The position numbers and the translations under genes are program-made. Positions 9,646 to 19,660 of a stretch of 64,000 bases of DNA are shown here, one piece after another. The notes under the pieces are model-generated. The model was not told the origin of the DNA. It made no database searches and saw nothing but the letters and a program-made list of their open reading frames with translations. Source of the DNA: Haemophilus parahaemolyticus (GTDB lineage: Bacteria > Pseudomonadota > Gammaproteobacteria > Enterobacterales > Pasteurellaceae); contig NZ_JAHAHT010000001.1 of NCBI RefSeq assembly GCF_018373095.1, forward strand, positions 1 to 64,000. The letters run 5' to 3'. How positions within the stretch are numbered: position 1 is the stretch's first letter; each line of letters begins with the position of its first letter.

Positions 9646-10971
9646 ATGGCAAAGCAACCAGGGTACCAAGGTAGTACACAAAAAGGAACTGGCGAGCTTA
9701 AATCAAGATTATTATTTGTTTTAGGTGCGTTAATCGTATTCCGTATCGGTTCTTTTATACCTGTTCCTGGCATTGATGCTTCTGTTTTATCTGAGTTAGT
9801 TCGACAACAACAAGGCACCATCATTGATATGTTTAATATGTTCTCTGGTGGTGCATTAAGCAGAGCTTCTATATTTGCATTAGGTATTATGCCTTACATC
9901 TCTGCGTCAATTATTATCCAATTATTGACAGCAATTCACCCACCTTTAGCTGAATTGAAAAAAGAAGGCGAAGCTGGGCGTCGTAAAATTAGCAAATATA
10001 CACGCTATGCAACTTTGTTATTAGCATTTATTCAGTCTATTGGTATCTCAATTGCCCTTCCTAATATGTTGTCAGGATTAGTACCTAATCCGAACATGTT
10101 ATTCTATATCACAGCCGTAATTAGTTTAGTAACAGGAACAATGTTCTTAATGTGGCTAGGTGAGCAAATTACAGAGCGTGGTATTGGTAATGGTATTTCT
10201 TTAATTATCTTTGCAGGTATCGTTGCGGGTCTTCCAGCAACAATCGGTCAAACAATTGAAGAAGCAAGACAAGGCGAGATTTCATTTCTTGTTTTACTAC
10301 TAATAGCAATTATCGCATTTGCAGTAACATATTTTGTTGTCTTTGTTGAACGTGGACAAAGAAGAATTGTGGTAAACTATGCAAGTCGCCAACAAGGTAG
10401 AATGATGGCACCTGCAAGATCATCTCATTTACCATTAAAAGTAAATATGGCAGGTGTAATCCCTGCAATCTTTGCCTCTAGTATCATTTTATTCCCTGCA
10501 AGTATTACGCAGTGGTTTGGTCAAAGTAGCGAAGGTTTTGAATGGTTATTTGATTTATCTCAATTACTACAGCCAGGACAGCCGTTATACATTGTATTAT
10601 TTACGATGGCTGTAATTTTCTTTGCTTTCTTTTATACAGGAATGCAGTATAATCCACGAGATACAGCGGATAATCTTAAGAAATCAGGTGCGTTTGTACC
10701 AGGTTATAGACCAGGCGAACAAACATCGCGTTATATTGATAGAGTAATGACTCGTTTAACTTTAATTGGTGCGTTGTATATTACCTTTGTTTGTTTGGTT
10801 CCTTATATCATTACATCATTATGGAAAGTGCCATTTCAATTAGGCGGTACTTCATTATTAATCGTAGTGGTAGTTATTATGGATTTCATCGCACAGGTTC
10901 AAAGTCATATGATGTCTTTACAATATGATTCTGTGTTGAAGAAAGCCAATTTGAAAGGCTTAGGGCAATAG
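9646..10971 (+). CDS. secY: Protein translocase subunit SecY
   Basis: Central channel of the SecYEG translocon in the inner membrane, accepting SecA-driven and co-translational clients. 441 residues, close to 443 in E. coli, with ten predicted membrane segments. The plug region follows [19 protein letters not shown], and the cytoplasmic loop [10 protein letters not shown] and the pre-TM10 region (GLGQ end) are present. It lies between rplO and rpmJ, as in other gammaproteobacteria. Confidence 0.98.
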   Translation: MAKQPGYQGSTQKGTGELKSRLLFVLGALIVFRIGSFIPVPGIDASVLSELVRQQQGTIIDMFNMFSGGALSRASIFALGIMPYISASIIIQLLTAIHPPLAELKKEGEAGRRKISKYTRYATLLLAFIQSIGISIALPNMLSGLVPNPNMLFYITAVISLVTGTMFLMWLGEQITERGIGNGISLIIFAGIVAGLPATIGQTIEEARQGEISFLVLLLIAIIAFAVTYFVVFVERGQRRIVVNYASRQQGRMMAPARSSHLPLKVNMAGVIPAIFASSIILFPASITQWFGQSSEGFEWLFDLSQLLQPGQPLYIVLFTMAVIFFAFFYTGMQYNPRDTADNLKKSGAFVPGYRPGEQTSRYIDRVMTRLTLIGALYITFVCLVPYIITSLWKVPFQLGGTSLLIVVVVIMDFIAQVQSHMMSLQYDSVLKKANLKGLGQ

Positions 10972-10991
10972 CCCTTAAAAAAGGATAAGCA

Positions 10992-11105
10992 ATGAAAGTT
11001 CGTGCTTCAGTTAAAAGAATGTGCCGTAACTGTAAAGTTGTTAAACGTGAAGGTGTTGTTCGCGTAATTTGTAGCGATCCTAAACACAAACAACGTCAAG
11101 GTTAA
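10992..11105 (+). CDS. rpmJ: 50S ribosomal protein L36
   Basis: 37 residues, [20 protein letters not shown]… ending KHKQRQG. The zinc-ribbon ligands C11, C14, C27 and H32 are all present, so this is the zinc-binding form. It follows secY by 20 bp with AAGGA upstream of ATG 10992 and closes the spc operon. Confidence 0.97.
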   Translation: MKVRASVKRMCRNCKVVKREGVVRVICSDPKHKQRQG

Positions 11106-11240
11106 TCGTATATTTCTTGCAAAGAACCCGCTGAGCAGGTATACTGCTCAGCTCATTCGTCCTGATATGCTGTTTGAGTATCCTGAAACGGGCTTTTCAA
11201 GATCAGCATATCAATAAACTTTAAATAATAGGAGTGCATA
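11106..11240 (+). promoter_or_regulatory. Alpha-operon leader (probable S4 target)
   Basis: This 135-nt gap between rpmJ and rpsM is rich in structure. GCTGAGCAG (11131-11139) pairs with CTGCTCAGC around GTATA. A second 10-bp stem joins TGATATGCTG (11163-11172) to CAGCATATCA (11204-11213), enclosing further short pairs, and the rpsM ribosome site follows. In E. coli S4 represses the alpha operon by binding a pseudoknot at this position. The location fits; the pseudoknot itself was not derived. Confidence 0.55.
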
Positions 11241-11597
11241 GTGGCCCGTATTGCAGGCATTAACATTCCTGATCAAAAACACACTGTAATCGCATTAACT
11301 GCAATTTACGGTATCGGTAAAACTCGTGCTAAAGCTATTTGTGCTGCAGCGGGTATTGCTGAAGATGTAAAGATCAGAGAATTGTCTGAAGAGCAGATTG
11401 AAAAACTGCGTGAAGAAGTTGGTAAATTTACTGTCGAAGGTGATTTACGTCGTGAAGTAACTTTAAGCATCAAACGTCTTTTAGACCTAGGTTGCTACCG
11501 TGGTTTACGTCATCGTCGTAGTTTACCAGTACGTGGTCAACGTACTAAGACTAATGCGCGTACTCGTAAGGGTCCACGCAAACCGATCAAAAAATAG
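11241..11597 (+). CDS. rpsM: 30S ribosomal protein S13
   Basis: Head protein contacting the P-site tRNA and bridge B1. 118 residues, as in E. coli. Starts at GTG 11241 ([11 protein letters not shown]) after AGGAG at 11230-11234; the GTG start is also used in E. coli, where it is part of the S4 control site. Conserved basic C-terminus [16 protein letters not shown]. Confidence 0.97.
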   Translation: MARIAGINIPDQKHTVIALTAIYGIGKTRAKAICAAAGIAEDVKIRELSEEQIEKLREEVGKFTVEGDLRREVTLSIKRLLDLGCYRGLRHRRSLPVRGQRTKTNARTRKGPRKPIKK

Positions 11598-11606
11598 TCG
11601 GAGTAG

Positions 11607-12002
<396 letters not shown>

Positions 12003-12030
12003 TTGACGTTAGAATAATTGGAGAAAGAAA

Positions 12031-12657
12031 ATGGCAAGATATTTGGGTCCTAAGCTCAAGCTAAGCCGTCGTGAAGGTACTGATTTGTTCTTAAAATCAG
12101 GCGTTCGTGCGATTGAATCAAAATGTAGAAATAGACTTGATGTAGCACCAGGTCAACACGGTGCTCGTAAGCCACGTTTATCTGACTATGGTAGTCAGTT
12201 ACGTGAAAAACAAAAAGTTCGCCGCATCTATGGTATTTTAGAGCGTCAATTCCGTAACTATTACAAAGAAGCTAACCGCTTAAAAGGTAATACGGGTGAG
12301 AACTTATTAGTATTATTAGAAGGTCGTTTAGACAACGTAGTTTACCGTATGGGTTTTGCAGCTACTCGTGCTGAAGCACGTCAATTAGTAAGCCACAAAT
12401 CTATCGTAGTAAATGGTCGTGTAGTAAATATTCCTTCATTCCAAGTTTCTGTTGATGATGTAGTTGCTGTTCGTGAAAAATCTAAAAAACAAGCACGTAT
12501 TAAAGCATCATTAGAATTAGCTACTCAACGTGAAAAACCAACTTGGTTAGAAGTTGATGCAACTAAAATGGAAGGTGTATTTAAACGTACCCCTGAACGC
12601 TCTGATTTATCAGCAGACATCAATGAACATCTGATCGTTGAGCTTTACTCTAAATAA
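12031..12657 (+). CDS. rpsD: 30S ribosomal protein S4
   Basis: Primary 16S rRNA-binding protein and the repressor of the alpha operon in E. coli. 208 residues against 206 in E. coli. Carries the S4 RNA-binding domain around [20 protein letters not shown]. Only one N-terminal cysteine (SKC) is present, so it is the zinc-free type. Confidence 0.98.
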   Translation: MARYLGPKLKLSRREGTDLFLKSGVRAIESKCRNRLDVAPGQHGARKPRLSDYGSQLREKQKVRRIYGILERQFRNYYKEANRLKGNTGENLLVLLEGRLDNVVYRMGFAATRAEARQLVSHKSIVVNGRVVNIPSFQVSVDDVVAVREKSKKQARIKASLELATQREKPTWLEVDATKMEGVFKRTPERSDLSADINEHLIVELYSK

Positions 12658-12721
12658 TAGTTAATTTACTTAACACATATTATTTAATTATCAGTAAGCT
12701 TATAAACAAAGAGAGGATAAA

Positions 12722-13711
12722 ATGCAGGGTTCTGTGACAGAATTTTTAAAGCCGCACTTAGTGAATATTGAACAAATTAGTTTAACTCACGCAAAAGTGA
12801 CCCTAGAGCCGTTAGAACGTGGTTTTGGCCATACATTAGGTAACGCACTCCGTCGCATTTTACTTTCGTCAATGCCAGGCTGTGCCGTAACTGAAGTTGA
12901 AATTGATGGTGTATTACATGAATACAGCAGCAAGGAAGGCGTACAAGAAGATATTCTTGAAGTATTATTAAACCTTAAAGGTCTAGCGGTAAAAGTGCAA
13001 AACAAAGATGATATTGTTTTGACACTAACTAAATCTGGAATTGGCCCTGTGACTGCAGGCGACATTACACATGATGGTGATGTTGAAATTGTAAATCCTA
13101 ACCATATTATTTGTCATTTGACAGATAAAAATGCGACCATCAATATGCGTATTCGTGTACAACGTGGTCGTGGTTATGTACCAGCATCAGCTCGTGTACA
13201 TGCTCAAGACGATGATCGTCCTATCGGTCGTTTACTTGTAGATGCACGTTTCAGCCCAATTGATCGCATTGCTTATAATGTAGAAGCGGCTCGTGTTGAA
13301 CAACGTACGGACTTAGATAAACTCGTTATTGAGATGGAAACAAATGGCACAATCGATCCAGAAGAAGCCATCCGTCGTGCTGCAACGATCTTAGCTGAAC
13401 AGTTAGACGCATTTGTTGATTTACGTGATGTTCGTCAACCAGAAGTGAAAGAAGAGAAACCAGAGTTTGATCCGATTTTACTCCGTCCAGTTGATGATCT
13501 TGAATTAACAGTTCGTTCTGCTAACTGTTTGAAAGCAGAGACAATTCACTATATCGGTGATTTAGTACAACGTACAGAAGTTGAGTTATTAAAAACGCCT
13601 AATCTTGGTAAGAAATCACTTACAGAGATTAAAGATGTTCTCGCTTCTCGTGGCTTATCACTGGGTATGCGCCTTGAAAATTGGCCACCAGCAAGCATTG
13701 CTGAAGACTAA
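12722..13711 (+). CDS. rpoA: RNA polymerase subunit alpha
   Basis: Assembles RNA polymerase and contacts UP elements and activators. 329 residues, as in E. coli: N-terminal dimerisation domain (1-~235), flexible linker, and C-terminal DNA-binding domain with [10 protein letters not shown] containing the equivalent of Arg265. It lies 64 bp after rpsD in the alpha operon with GAGAGG upstream of ATG 12722. Confidence 0.98.
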   Translation: MQGSVTEFLKPHLVNIEQISLTHAKVTLEPLERGFGHTLGNALRRILLSSMPGCAVTEVEIDGVLHEYSSKEGVQEDILEVLLNLKGLAVKVQNKDDIVLTLTKSGIGPVTAGDITHDGDVEIVNPNHIICHLTDKNATINMRIRVQRGRGYVPASARVHAQDDDRPIGRLLVDARFSPIDRIAYNVEAARVEQRTDLDKLVIEMETNGTIDPEEAIRRAATILAEQLDAFVDLRDVRQPEVKEEKPEFDPILLRPVDDLELTVRSANCLKAETIHYIGDLVQRTEVELLKTPNLGKKSLTEIKDVLASRGLSLGMRLENWPPASIAED

Positions 13712-13744
13712 TTTCGGGTCAATAGATTTTCTAAGAAGGAATAG

Positions 13745-14131
<387 letters not shown>

Positions 14132-14162
14132 TTTAAACTCAGATTGAGTTAGCTTTTTTGAG

Positions 14163-14194
14163 GTTGATTTTGGTATTCCAAAATCAACTTTTTT
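14163..14194 (+). terminator. Terminator of the alpha operon
   Basis: GTTGATTTTGG (14163-14173) and CCAAAATCAAC (14178-14188) form a perfect 11-bp stem with a 4-nt loop, followed by six T. Confidence 0.92.
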
Positions 14195-14214
14195 ATTATG
14201 GTGAGATCGTATTT

Positions 14215-14502
14215 TTAGAAAAGTGCGATTTTACCCAGTAATATCAAAATGTAAGTAAATTTTTCTGCAGAAAATTGCCCATTTTTAACCGCTTGTATCA
14301 TGTTAAGTTTAAATTCAGGTGAGTAATTTCGCTTCTTATCTAGCATAGCTAACTCATTGATTCTACTAATTAAATTGGCTAACCCAATATTGCAATGTTC
14401 TGCTGGCAAGTTGAAAATGTTTACGGGTAAGTGAATGATTTTTACTATTTTGAAGAAAAATTCAATGACTTGTTATTTAAAAAGAGTGTTGTATTCGGTC
14501 AT
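14215..14502 (-). pseudogene. IS3-family transposase OrfA remnant
   Basis: From ATG 14502 the minus strand reads MTEYNTLFK and then a stop where the related copy at 1-41 has Gln (CAA to TAA). The same frame then stays open to 14215 and includes KRNYSPEFKLNMIQAVKNGQ, a typical OrfA segment of the IS150 group, before losing similarity after FSAE. It is therefore disrupted by a nonsense codon and truncated at the C-terminus, with no OrfB. Confidence 0.65.
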
Positions 14503-14560
14503 AAAAAATCTGTACTTTAGTCAGTTGGTTGTTTAGTCCAACTTTTGAAACAGAGCAAAA
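14215..14560 (-). mobile_element. Decayed IS3-family element, left with one end and part of OrfA
   Basis: The minus strand from about 14560 repeats the layout of the IS end at 1-97: a related terminal sequence (AGTCCAACTTTTG at 14535-14547 on the plus strand), then a transposase start at 14502. Only the OrfA part remains; the integrase half and the other IS end are missing. This explains the otherwise empty stretch between rplQ and the gene at 14688. Nothing recognisable was found at 14561-14687. Confidence 0.65.
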
Positions 14561-14687
14561 AGGTTTACCTTTATCCGACGTCCAAATCGTGAGTGCTTAT
14601 AAGGGCTATGATTAGGATAATTTAAGCAAGTTCAATCGTGTAAAATATTTACAAAATTGAACCGCTTTGATAATATCAGCTTTTTTG

Positions 14688-15059
14688 TTACACAAACCAG
14701 CCTGTTGTTGTGACGGATTTCTCATCCATCAATTTGACAAAGCCGTAAATCACACGGAAAAGATACCAAATTCCCACCGCAAAAAGTACCAAAATGCCAA
14801 TGCCGATAAAGCTAAGGATAAATCCTATCACCGTACCCGCGACTGAGCCCCAGAAGGTTCGAATCAGAAAGGTAAGATGGTTATGGTAAAGTGAATTTGG
14901 CAACATATCTTGTCGTTTGGTATAAGCCAAAATCACACCTGCGATAGCAGGTAAACCGCCGAAAATAGCACCTGCTCCAAATAGCACATATGTGATAATC
15001 ATCATAGTGCGTTGATTTGGATTGTGAGGTGGTTGCAATAATGGCTCGTTCATCATCAT
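14688..15059 (-). CDS. Small inner-membrane protein (DUF4870-like)
   Basis: 123 residues with a polar proline-rich N-terminus, a hydrophobic stretch at ~19-46, a loop with H-N-H-L-T-F-L-I-R-T-F-W, and hydrophobic stretches at ~70-100 leading to WYLFRVIYGFVKL. The HLxxLIRTFW…WYxxRVIxG pattern is that of DUF4870-like membrane proteins of unknown function. Three ATG codons run in tandem; spacing from AGGA favours the third (15053). It lies 22 bp downstream of panF on the same strand and may be the last gene of that operon. Confidence 0.7.
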   Translation of the reverse strand: MMMNEPLLQPPHNPNQRTMMIITYVLFGAGAIFGGLPAIAGVILAYTKRQDMLPNSLYHNHLTFLIRTFWGSVAGTVIGFILSFIGIGILVLFAVGIWYLFRVIYGFVKLMDEKSVTTTGWFV

Positions 15060-15081
15060 TCCTATTTGTAAAAAAATCTGA

Positions 15082-16524
15082 TTATTTGACCGCTTGTCTA
15101 TTTACTGATTTTCCAAATTGATTTCCAATCAAGAACGCAATCAAGCCTAAAACAAGCGATGGCACAATGGCGTGGAAGCTGAAAATGCTGATTTTAAAGG
15201 TTGAGATAATCACATAGCTGATTAAGCCGACCAACATTGAACTCATTGCACCTGTTGCATTCGCTTTGTCCCAATAAAGCCCGAGTACGATTACCCATAA
15301 GAAGGTTGCCTCTAAACCGCCGAGTGAGAGTAAGTTCAGCCAAATTAGCATATCTGGTGGATTAAGAGCGGCAAACACGAGCAAGAAAGTAAAGGTGAGC
15401 GTGGTGAGCGTTGAGAACAGTTTGAGTTTACTCTCGTTATGCACTGCACTTGGTTTTACCGCAAGGTATAAATCTTTAATCAATGTTGAGGAAGATTGAA
15501 TAAGTAGTGAGTCGATGGAAGACATAATGGCTGCCATCGGTGCGGCAAGGAAAATGCCTGCTACGACAGGTGGTAATACTTGTATCATTAACATTGGAAT
15601 CACTTGATCGGGAATCTTTAAATCTGGCACAACTGCACGTCCAATCACGCCAGTTAAGTGCATTCCAAGCATTAAAAGAGAGACGACTAATGTACCTATA
15701 ACTAATGCTCGATGGAGAGATTGGCTATCTTTATATGCCATACTTCTAACCGCAAGCGGTGGTAAGCCAATCAAACCAAAGCAAACAAGTACCCAGAACG
15801 ACGTCATAAAAGTGAAGTCAAGCGGACGTTCATCAATACCATATGGAGCAAGTAGCTGCGGGTTGATGTTGTTCAAAGTCTCCATTGCATTTTCTAGCCC
15901 GTTAGCAGCATAAATTACGCCACCAAGAAGGAAAAATGTACCGATAAGCATGACTAGACCTTGCACAGTATCGGTCATTACCACAGCACGGAATCCTCCG
16001 ATGAAGGTATAAATGCCAACGGTAACTGCAAAAATCATCACTGCTAGCTTGTAGTCCATTCCCAGCGTGGTTTCAAGCAAGCGACCTGCTCCGATAAATT
16101 GTACCGTCATCATCGCAAAGAAAGAGAGTAATAATGCAAGACTTGCGATCCACACGACGAAGCGATTTTTGTAACGTGCAAATAGTAAATCGTTAATGGT
16201 AACTGCTTTATGTTTGCGAGCGAGTTGGGCGAATTTTTTGCCAAGTACGCCTAATGCGAGCAATACAGCGGGTACTTGGATCATTGCAAGTAATACCCAG
16301 CCTAATCCATATTTGTAAGCCGCTCCTGGACCACCAATAAAAGAACTCGCCCCCACGTAGGTAGCTGCGGTAGTCATTGCCAATACAAAGCCAGACATTG
16401 AGCGATTGCCTACATAATATTCAGATAAGAAACTGCCGCCTTGACGTTGGCGATAAGCATAATATGCCACGCCAAACACAAACAAAAGATAGGCAATCAG
16501 TGGGATAACCATTTCCATATTCAT
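15082..16524 (-). CDS. panF: Sodium/pantothenate symporter
   Basis: Imports pantothenate, the coenzyme A precursor, with sodium across the inner membrane. 480 residues (E. coli PanF 483), a solute:sodium symporter fold with about 13 membrane segments. Typical PanF stretches include TTAATYVGASSFIGGPGAA and APMAAIMSSIDSLLIQSSS. It begins 3 bp after the yhdT stop, so the two are translated from one message, as in E. coli. Confidence 0.95.
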   Translation of the reverse strand: MNMEMVIPLIAYLLFVFGVAYYAYRQRQGGSFLSEYYVGNRSMSGFVLAMTTAATYVGASSFIGGPGAAYKYGLGWVLLAMIQVPAVLLALGVLGKKFAQLARKHKAVTINDLLFARYKNRFVVWIASLALLLSFFAMMTVQFIGAGRLLETTLGMDYKLAVMIFAVTVGIYTFIGGFRAVVMTDTVQGLVMLIGTFFLLGGVIYAANGLENAMETLNNINPQLLAPYGIDERPLDFTFMTSFWVLVCFGLIGLPPLAVRSMAYKDSQSLHRALVIGTLVVSLLMLGMHLTGVIGRAVVPDLKIPDQVIPMLMIQVLPPVVAGIFLAAPMAAIMSSIDSLLIQSSSTLIKDLYLAVKPSAVHNESKLKLFSTLTTLTFTFLLVFAALNPPDMLIWLNLLSLGGLEATFLWVIVLGLYWDKANATGAMSSMLVGLISYVIISTFKISIFSFHAIVPSLVLGLIAFLIGNQFGKSVNRQAVK

Positions 16525-16527
16525 CGC

Positions 16528-16764
16528 TTATTCCTCCACGTTGCTGTCTAAGTCAATATTTTGATACACCTTTTTCACCACGATGTACACCAACAGGGTA
16601 AACAGAAGCGGTAGAAAAACGCAAGAAAGTTCGAACCAAATCGGTAAGCCTAGAATGCCTAATTTCACAGGGAAAAAGTAGGCTAAAATAATCCAGCCGA
16701 ACATATAGAGTATGGTTAAGCCCAAAGCCCATTGAGCCTCTCTCGTCAGTTGTTTTGTTTGCAT
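16528..16764 (-). CDS. yhdT: YhdT family small membrane protein
   Basis: 78 residues from ATG 16764 (MQTKQLTREAQWALG), chosen over an upstream in-frame ATG at 16809 because AAAGGAG lies just before it. Two membrane segments and the family pattern WALGLTILYMFGWIILAYF. YhdT proteins are consistently found upstream of panF and have no established function. The gene ends 3 bp before panF. Confidence 0.88.
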   Translation of the reverse strand: MQTKQLTREAQWALGLTILYMFGWIILAYFFPVKLGILGLPIWFELSCVFLPLLFTLLVYIVVKKVYQNIDLDSNVEE

Positions 16765-16794
16765 AAAAACTCCTTTTGTGCTTTTGTTGTAGTA

Positions 16795-16817
16795 TAAAAA
16801 ATCCCACAAACGTGGGA
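16795..16817 (-). terminator. Terminator of metJ
   Basis: On the minus strand TCCCAC-GTTT-GTGGGA is followed by a run of T. It lies immediately after the metJ stop and before yhdT. Confidence 0.7.
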
Positions 16818-16822
16818 ATTAA

Positions 16823-17140
16823 TCAGTATTGCCAATTCTCAGGATCAATGCCAAGCTCACGCATTTTTTCTTTTGCTTGCTCTGGAATCTCATCGCTGCG
16901 TTCTTTCATTAAATCCTCATCGGTTGGCAAAGGCTGCCCTGTGAACGCATGTAAAAAGGCTTCACAAAGTAGTTCGCTATTAGTGGCGTGACGCAGATTT
17001 TTAATCTGACGGCGCGTACGCTCATTGGTTAGAATTTCCAATACCTTAATTGGAATTGATACGGTGATCTTCTTCACTTGTTCACTTTTTTTACCGTGTT
17101 CTGCATAAGGGCTAATGTATTCGCCTCGCCAATCTTTCAT
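16823..17140 (-). CDS. metJ: Methionine repressor MetJ
   Basis: Ribbon-helix-helix repressor that binds Met boxes with S-adenosylmethionine as corepressor. 105 residues, as in E. coli. The DNA-binding beta strand [12 protein letters not shown] and the following [26 protein letters not shown] are intact. A Met box lies upstream at 17198-17205, consistent with autoregulation. The repressor is intact although metH further along the window is broken. Confidence 0.97.
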   Translation of the reverse strand: MKDWRGEYISPYAEHGKKSEQVKKITVSIPIKVLEILTNERTRRQIKNLRHATNSELLCEAFLHAFTGQPLPTDEDLMKERSDEIPEQAKEKMRELGIDPENWQY

Positions 17141-17189
17141 ATATTTTCCCCACTAAAATGGCGTTATTGTAATCAAATCTGAACTATAT

Positions 17190-17213
17190 CGCAATCTAGA
17201 CGTCTAGATTTCT
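17190..17213. promoter_or_regulatory. Met box operator of metJ
   Basis: A perfect AGACGTCT (17198-17205) is flanked by weaker 8-mers: AGATTTCT on the right (6 of 8) and a poorer one on the left (4 of 8). MetJ binds tandem 8-bp boxes cooperatively. The site lies 50-73 bp upstream of the metJ start, between divergent metJ and mlaA; control of metJ is the more likely role. Confidence 0.65.
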
Positions 17214-17296
17214 ATTGTGATTTTATGCAGAAAGCTGTTGGTCTTTTAGGCGTCGAACAAGTACAATAACCGCATTGAGTTTAACAAGGAAACACT

Positions 17297-18040
17297 ATGA
17301 AATTAAAAGCCACTGCATTGGTAACTGCAAGTCTATTATTGACCGCTTGTTCATCTGTCATCGACCCAAACACGGGCGAACGCAAAGATCCACTCGAAGG
17401 GTTTAACCGTGCGATGTGGAATGTAAATTACAACTATCTTGATCCTTATGTGGTTAAACCAGTGGCGACAGGTTGGCGAGACTATGTGCCAAGTCCAGTT
17501 AAAACAGGTTTAGTGAATGTGGCGAATAACTTGGATGAGCCAGCGAGTTTTGTCAATCGTTTGTTAGAGGGTGAAGTGAAAAAAGCGATGATTCACTTCA
17601 ACCGTTTCTGGATTAACTCCGTATTCGGTATTGGCGGTTTAATCGACTGGGCAAGCAAAACACCAGACTTAAAACTTGATAACGGCAACCGTGAATTTGG
17701 CGAAACGCTTGGGCACTATGGCGTGGGCACAGGGGCATATATTATGGTGCCAGGCTACGGACCAACCACCCCACGACAAGCGGTCGGAAAAGTAGTAGAT
17801 TCTGCATATCCTGTGCTTTCACTTTTAACTACCCCTTGGAGTATTTTAAAATTTAGCGTTCAAGGCATTAATACCCGTGCTAACTTACTTGACCAAGATG
17901 CGTTAATCAAACAATCGCTCGACCCTTATGTAACTTTCCGTGAAGCTTATTTCCAAAACTTGGAATTTAAAGTAAATAACGGCAAAGCGAGTGAAGAGAA
18001 AGAGACGCTGTCGGAAGATGAGTTGAAGGGGATTGATTAG
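17297..18040 (+). CDS. mlaA: Phospholipid-binding lipoprotein MlaA (VacJ)
   Basis: Outer-membrane lipoprotein of the Mla system, which removes phospholipids from the outer leaflet and passes them to MlaC. 247 residues (E. coli 251) with a lipobox LLTAC giving Cys18. Family segments DPLEGFNRAMWNVNYNYLD and NREFGETLGHYGVGTGAYIM are intact. In Pasteurellaceae VacJ supports serum resistance. The rest of the mla operon is not in the window. Confidence 0.96.
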   Translation: MKLKATALVTASLLLTACSSVIDPNTGERKDPLEGFNRAMWNVNYNYLDPYVVKPVATGWRDYVPSPVKTGLVNVANNLDEPASFVNRLLEGEVKKAMIHFNRFWINSVFGIGGLIDWASKTPDLKLDNGNREFGETLGHYGVGTGAYIMVPGYGPTTPRQAVGKVVDSAYPVLSLLTTPWSILKFSVQGINTRANLLDQDALIKQSLDPYVTFREAYFQNLEFKVNNGKASEEKETLSEDELKGID

Positions 18041-18093
18041 AATTAACGTAATTTTAATAAAAGCAATTGCATTTTTTATGAAGAGGAACTGGT

Positions 18094-18195
18094 ATGAATT
18101 TGAAAAAACTTTTTATCATTTTACCGCTTATAAGTGCAAGTTTAATGGCTTCAGCAGATGTATTAAGTGAATCAAACCCAGTAACAATATTTTAA
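18094..18195 (+). CDS. Tiny exported peptide, possibly a truncated gene
   Basis: A 33-residue open frame, MNLKKLFIILPLISASLMAS followed by ADVLSESNPVTIF. It has a plausible ribosome site (AAGAGGA 18081-18087) and an almost complete signal peptide, but only about a dozen mature residues. It may be a small secreted peptide or the 5' remnant of a longer exported-protein gene. No family recognised. Confidence 0.35.
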   Translation: MNLKKLFIILPLISASLMASADVLSESNPVTIF

Positions 18196-18250
18196 TTTTC
18201 TACCTATTTAGGTAAATCAAAATTTGAATAATGTCAATTTGAGAGGAAAA

Positions 18251-18391
18251 ATGAAAGTTATCAAAAAATTACTCGCATTATCATTCATTATGCTCACATT
18301 AAGTGGCTGTTTAGTAACCTCTGTTGTAGGCGGTGTAGTTGGTACCGCGGTGAGTGTGGTTGATGCTGTTACACCAGATATTATTGATTAA
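18251..18391 (+). CDS. Very small lipoprotein
   Basis: 46 residues with a classic lipoprotein signal: basic start, hydrophobic core and lipobox LSGC giving Cys20. The mature part is a Val/Gly/Ala-rich stretch (VVGGVVGTAVSVVDAV) ending TPDIID. GAGAGGAAAA precedes ATG 18251. It resembles other tiny bacterial lipoproteins with a VDAVTPD-type ending, whose role is unknown. It is the second tiny exported-protein gene after mlaA, 55 bp downstream of the first. Confidence 0.6.
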   Translation: MKVIKKLLALSFIMLTLSGCLVTSVVGGVVGTAVSVVDAVTPDIID

Positions 18392-19009
18392 TCGATTAAA
18401 ATTTGTTTTAACGAAAAATTGCTTTCGTTACAAGCCATTTTGAAGAATTTACAAGATCTAATGAAATGTTGGTTTTGAGAACAATCTCTACCAACATTTT
18501 AATTTAAAATATCTTGTAAAATAAACACATATCCAACTGATTAAAAAATAATCTCTCCACGTGCTTATTTTTCTCTACTTTTCATTTACTACATAAGATC
18601 TTGTTTTCATTAATCTTTTTCTTAAACAACTAGAGTTAATCTAAGTTATTCACCTGCTTTTTGAATTTTTATCACATTTTTATCCACAACTGATGGGGAT
18701 AATTTTTCTGCTTGTGTGAATAAAGCCACCAATTTGGTTTGAATACAAAAAGAAATGGATGGTTATCCAGAACTTATCTATTTTTTGTGCAAAAATGAAG
18801 ATCCATATAGTGTTTGAAATTAGCTAAAAGATCCACTTCTGGATTATTTCCCAAACTAGTTAAATCGCTGATTTTCCCCACTTATCAAACATCTTTTCAC
18901 AGGAATCTTAAAAGTTATCTACAGATTTATCTACAATTTGTTTTAGACTTGTCTAAATGAGCTATTTATGAAACAATCTCTGCATTTTTAATATGAAATA
19001 GGGAATGAA
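18392..19009. other. AT-rich intergenic region with a cluster of DnaA-box-like sequences
   Basis: 618 bp without a gene. Between 18646 and 18935 there are several near-consensus DnaA boxes (TTATNCACA): TTATTCACC 18646-18654; perfect TTATCCACA 18680-18688; TGTGAATAA 18715-18723 (minus strand, full consensus TTATTCACA); TTATCCAGA 18763-18771; TGTGCAAAA 18786-18794 (minus strand TTTTGCACA); TTATCTACA 18915-18923 and again 18927-18935, 12 bp apart. The left part is AT-rich with GATCTTGTTTTC (18597-18608), loosely like an oriC 13-mer. GATC sites occur at 18597, 18800 and 18829. It could titrate or load DnaA; an origin is unlikely because the spc operon would face the fork head-on. Confidence 0.5.
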
Positions 19010-19654
19010 GTGATCGATTCCGATGGTTATCGCCCGAATGTGGGTATCGTCATCTGTAATAAGTACGGTCAGGTTCTCTGGGCGAAACGGTTTGGGCAAA
19101 ATTCGTGGCAGTTTCCGCAAGGTGGCATTAACGAAGGCGAAAACATCGAAACAGCGATGTACCGTGAGCTCTTTGAAGAGGTCGGCTTAACTAGAAAAGA
19201 TGTGCGATTAATTTGGGCATCAAAATATTGGTTGAAATACAAGCTGCCAAGACGCTTAGTGCGTGAGAATTCAGGCAATCAGCCTGTCTGTATTGGGCAA
19301 AAACAGCGTTGGTTTTTGTTGCAATTTATTGGTGATGAAGCAAGTATCAATCTTAAAACCACCAAATCGCCTGAATTTGATGGTTGGCGTTGGGTAAGCT
19401 TTTGGTATCCTGTACGTCAGGTGGTTTCATTTAAACGTGATGTTTATCGCAAGGTGATGAAAGAGTTTGCCAGCATGTTAATCAACGACCCTTTTATCAA
19501 ACCACAAGAAGATAATCCAAAAGAAGAAAAAGAGCATTCGAAAGAAAATGTGAAAAAAGCATCGTTCGCAGTCTACAAGCCAAAATCTGCTCAGCCTGCT
19601 TATTTCAAATATAAGAAACGCAAAGGGGCTCATCCTTGGTGTACTAAAAAATAA
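19010..19654 (+). CDS. rppH: RNA pyrophosphohydrolase RppH
   Basis: Removes pyrophosphate from mRNA 5' ends and so triggers RNase E-dependent decay. The Nudix box is complete ([11 protein letters not shown]… RELFEEVGL, residues ~38-60), and the WFLLQ and [19 protein letters not shown] segments match E. coli RppH. Start is GTG 19010 ([12 protein letters not shown]), with AGGGA just upstream. The product has 214 residues against 176 in E. coli; the extra C-terminal part (~160-214) is Lys-rich, a plausible RNA-binding tail. Confidence 0.95.
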   Translation: MIDSDGYRPNVGIVICNKYGQVLWAKRFGQNSWQFPQGGINEGENIETAMYRELFEEVGLTRKDVRLIWASKYWLKYKLPRRLVRENSGNQPVCIGQKQRWFLLQFIGDEASINLKTTKSPEFDGWRWVSFWYPVRQVVSFKRDVYRKVMKEFASMLINDPFIKPQEDNPKEEKEHSKENVKKASFAVYKPKSAQPAYFKYKKRKGAHPWCTKK

Positions 19655-19660
19655 AAAGTA

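Noticed and set aside
18392..19009. Chromosomal replication origin (oriC)
   Set aside because: DnaA-like boxes are present, but the spc/alpha operons to the left would be transcribed against the fork, and mnmG, dnaA, rpmH or mioC are not adjacent. Reported only as a DnaA-box cluster.
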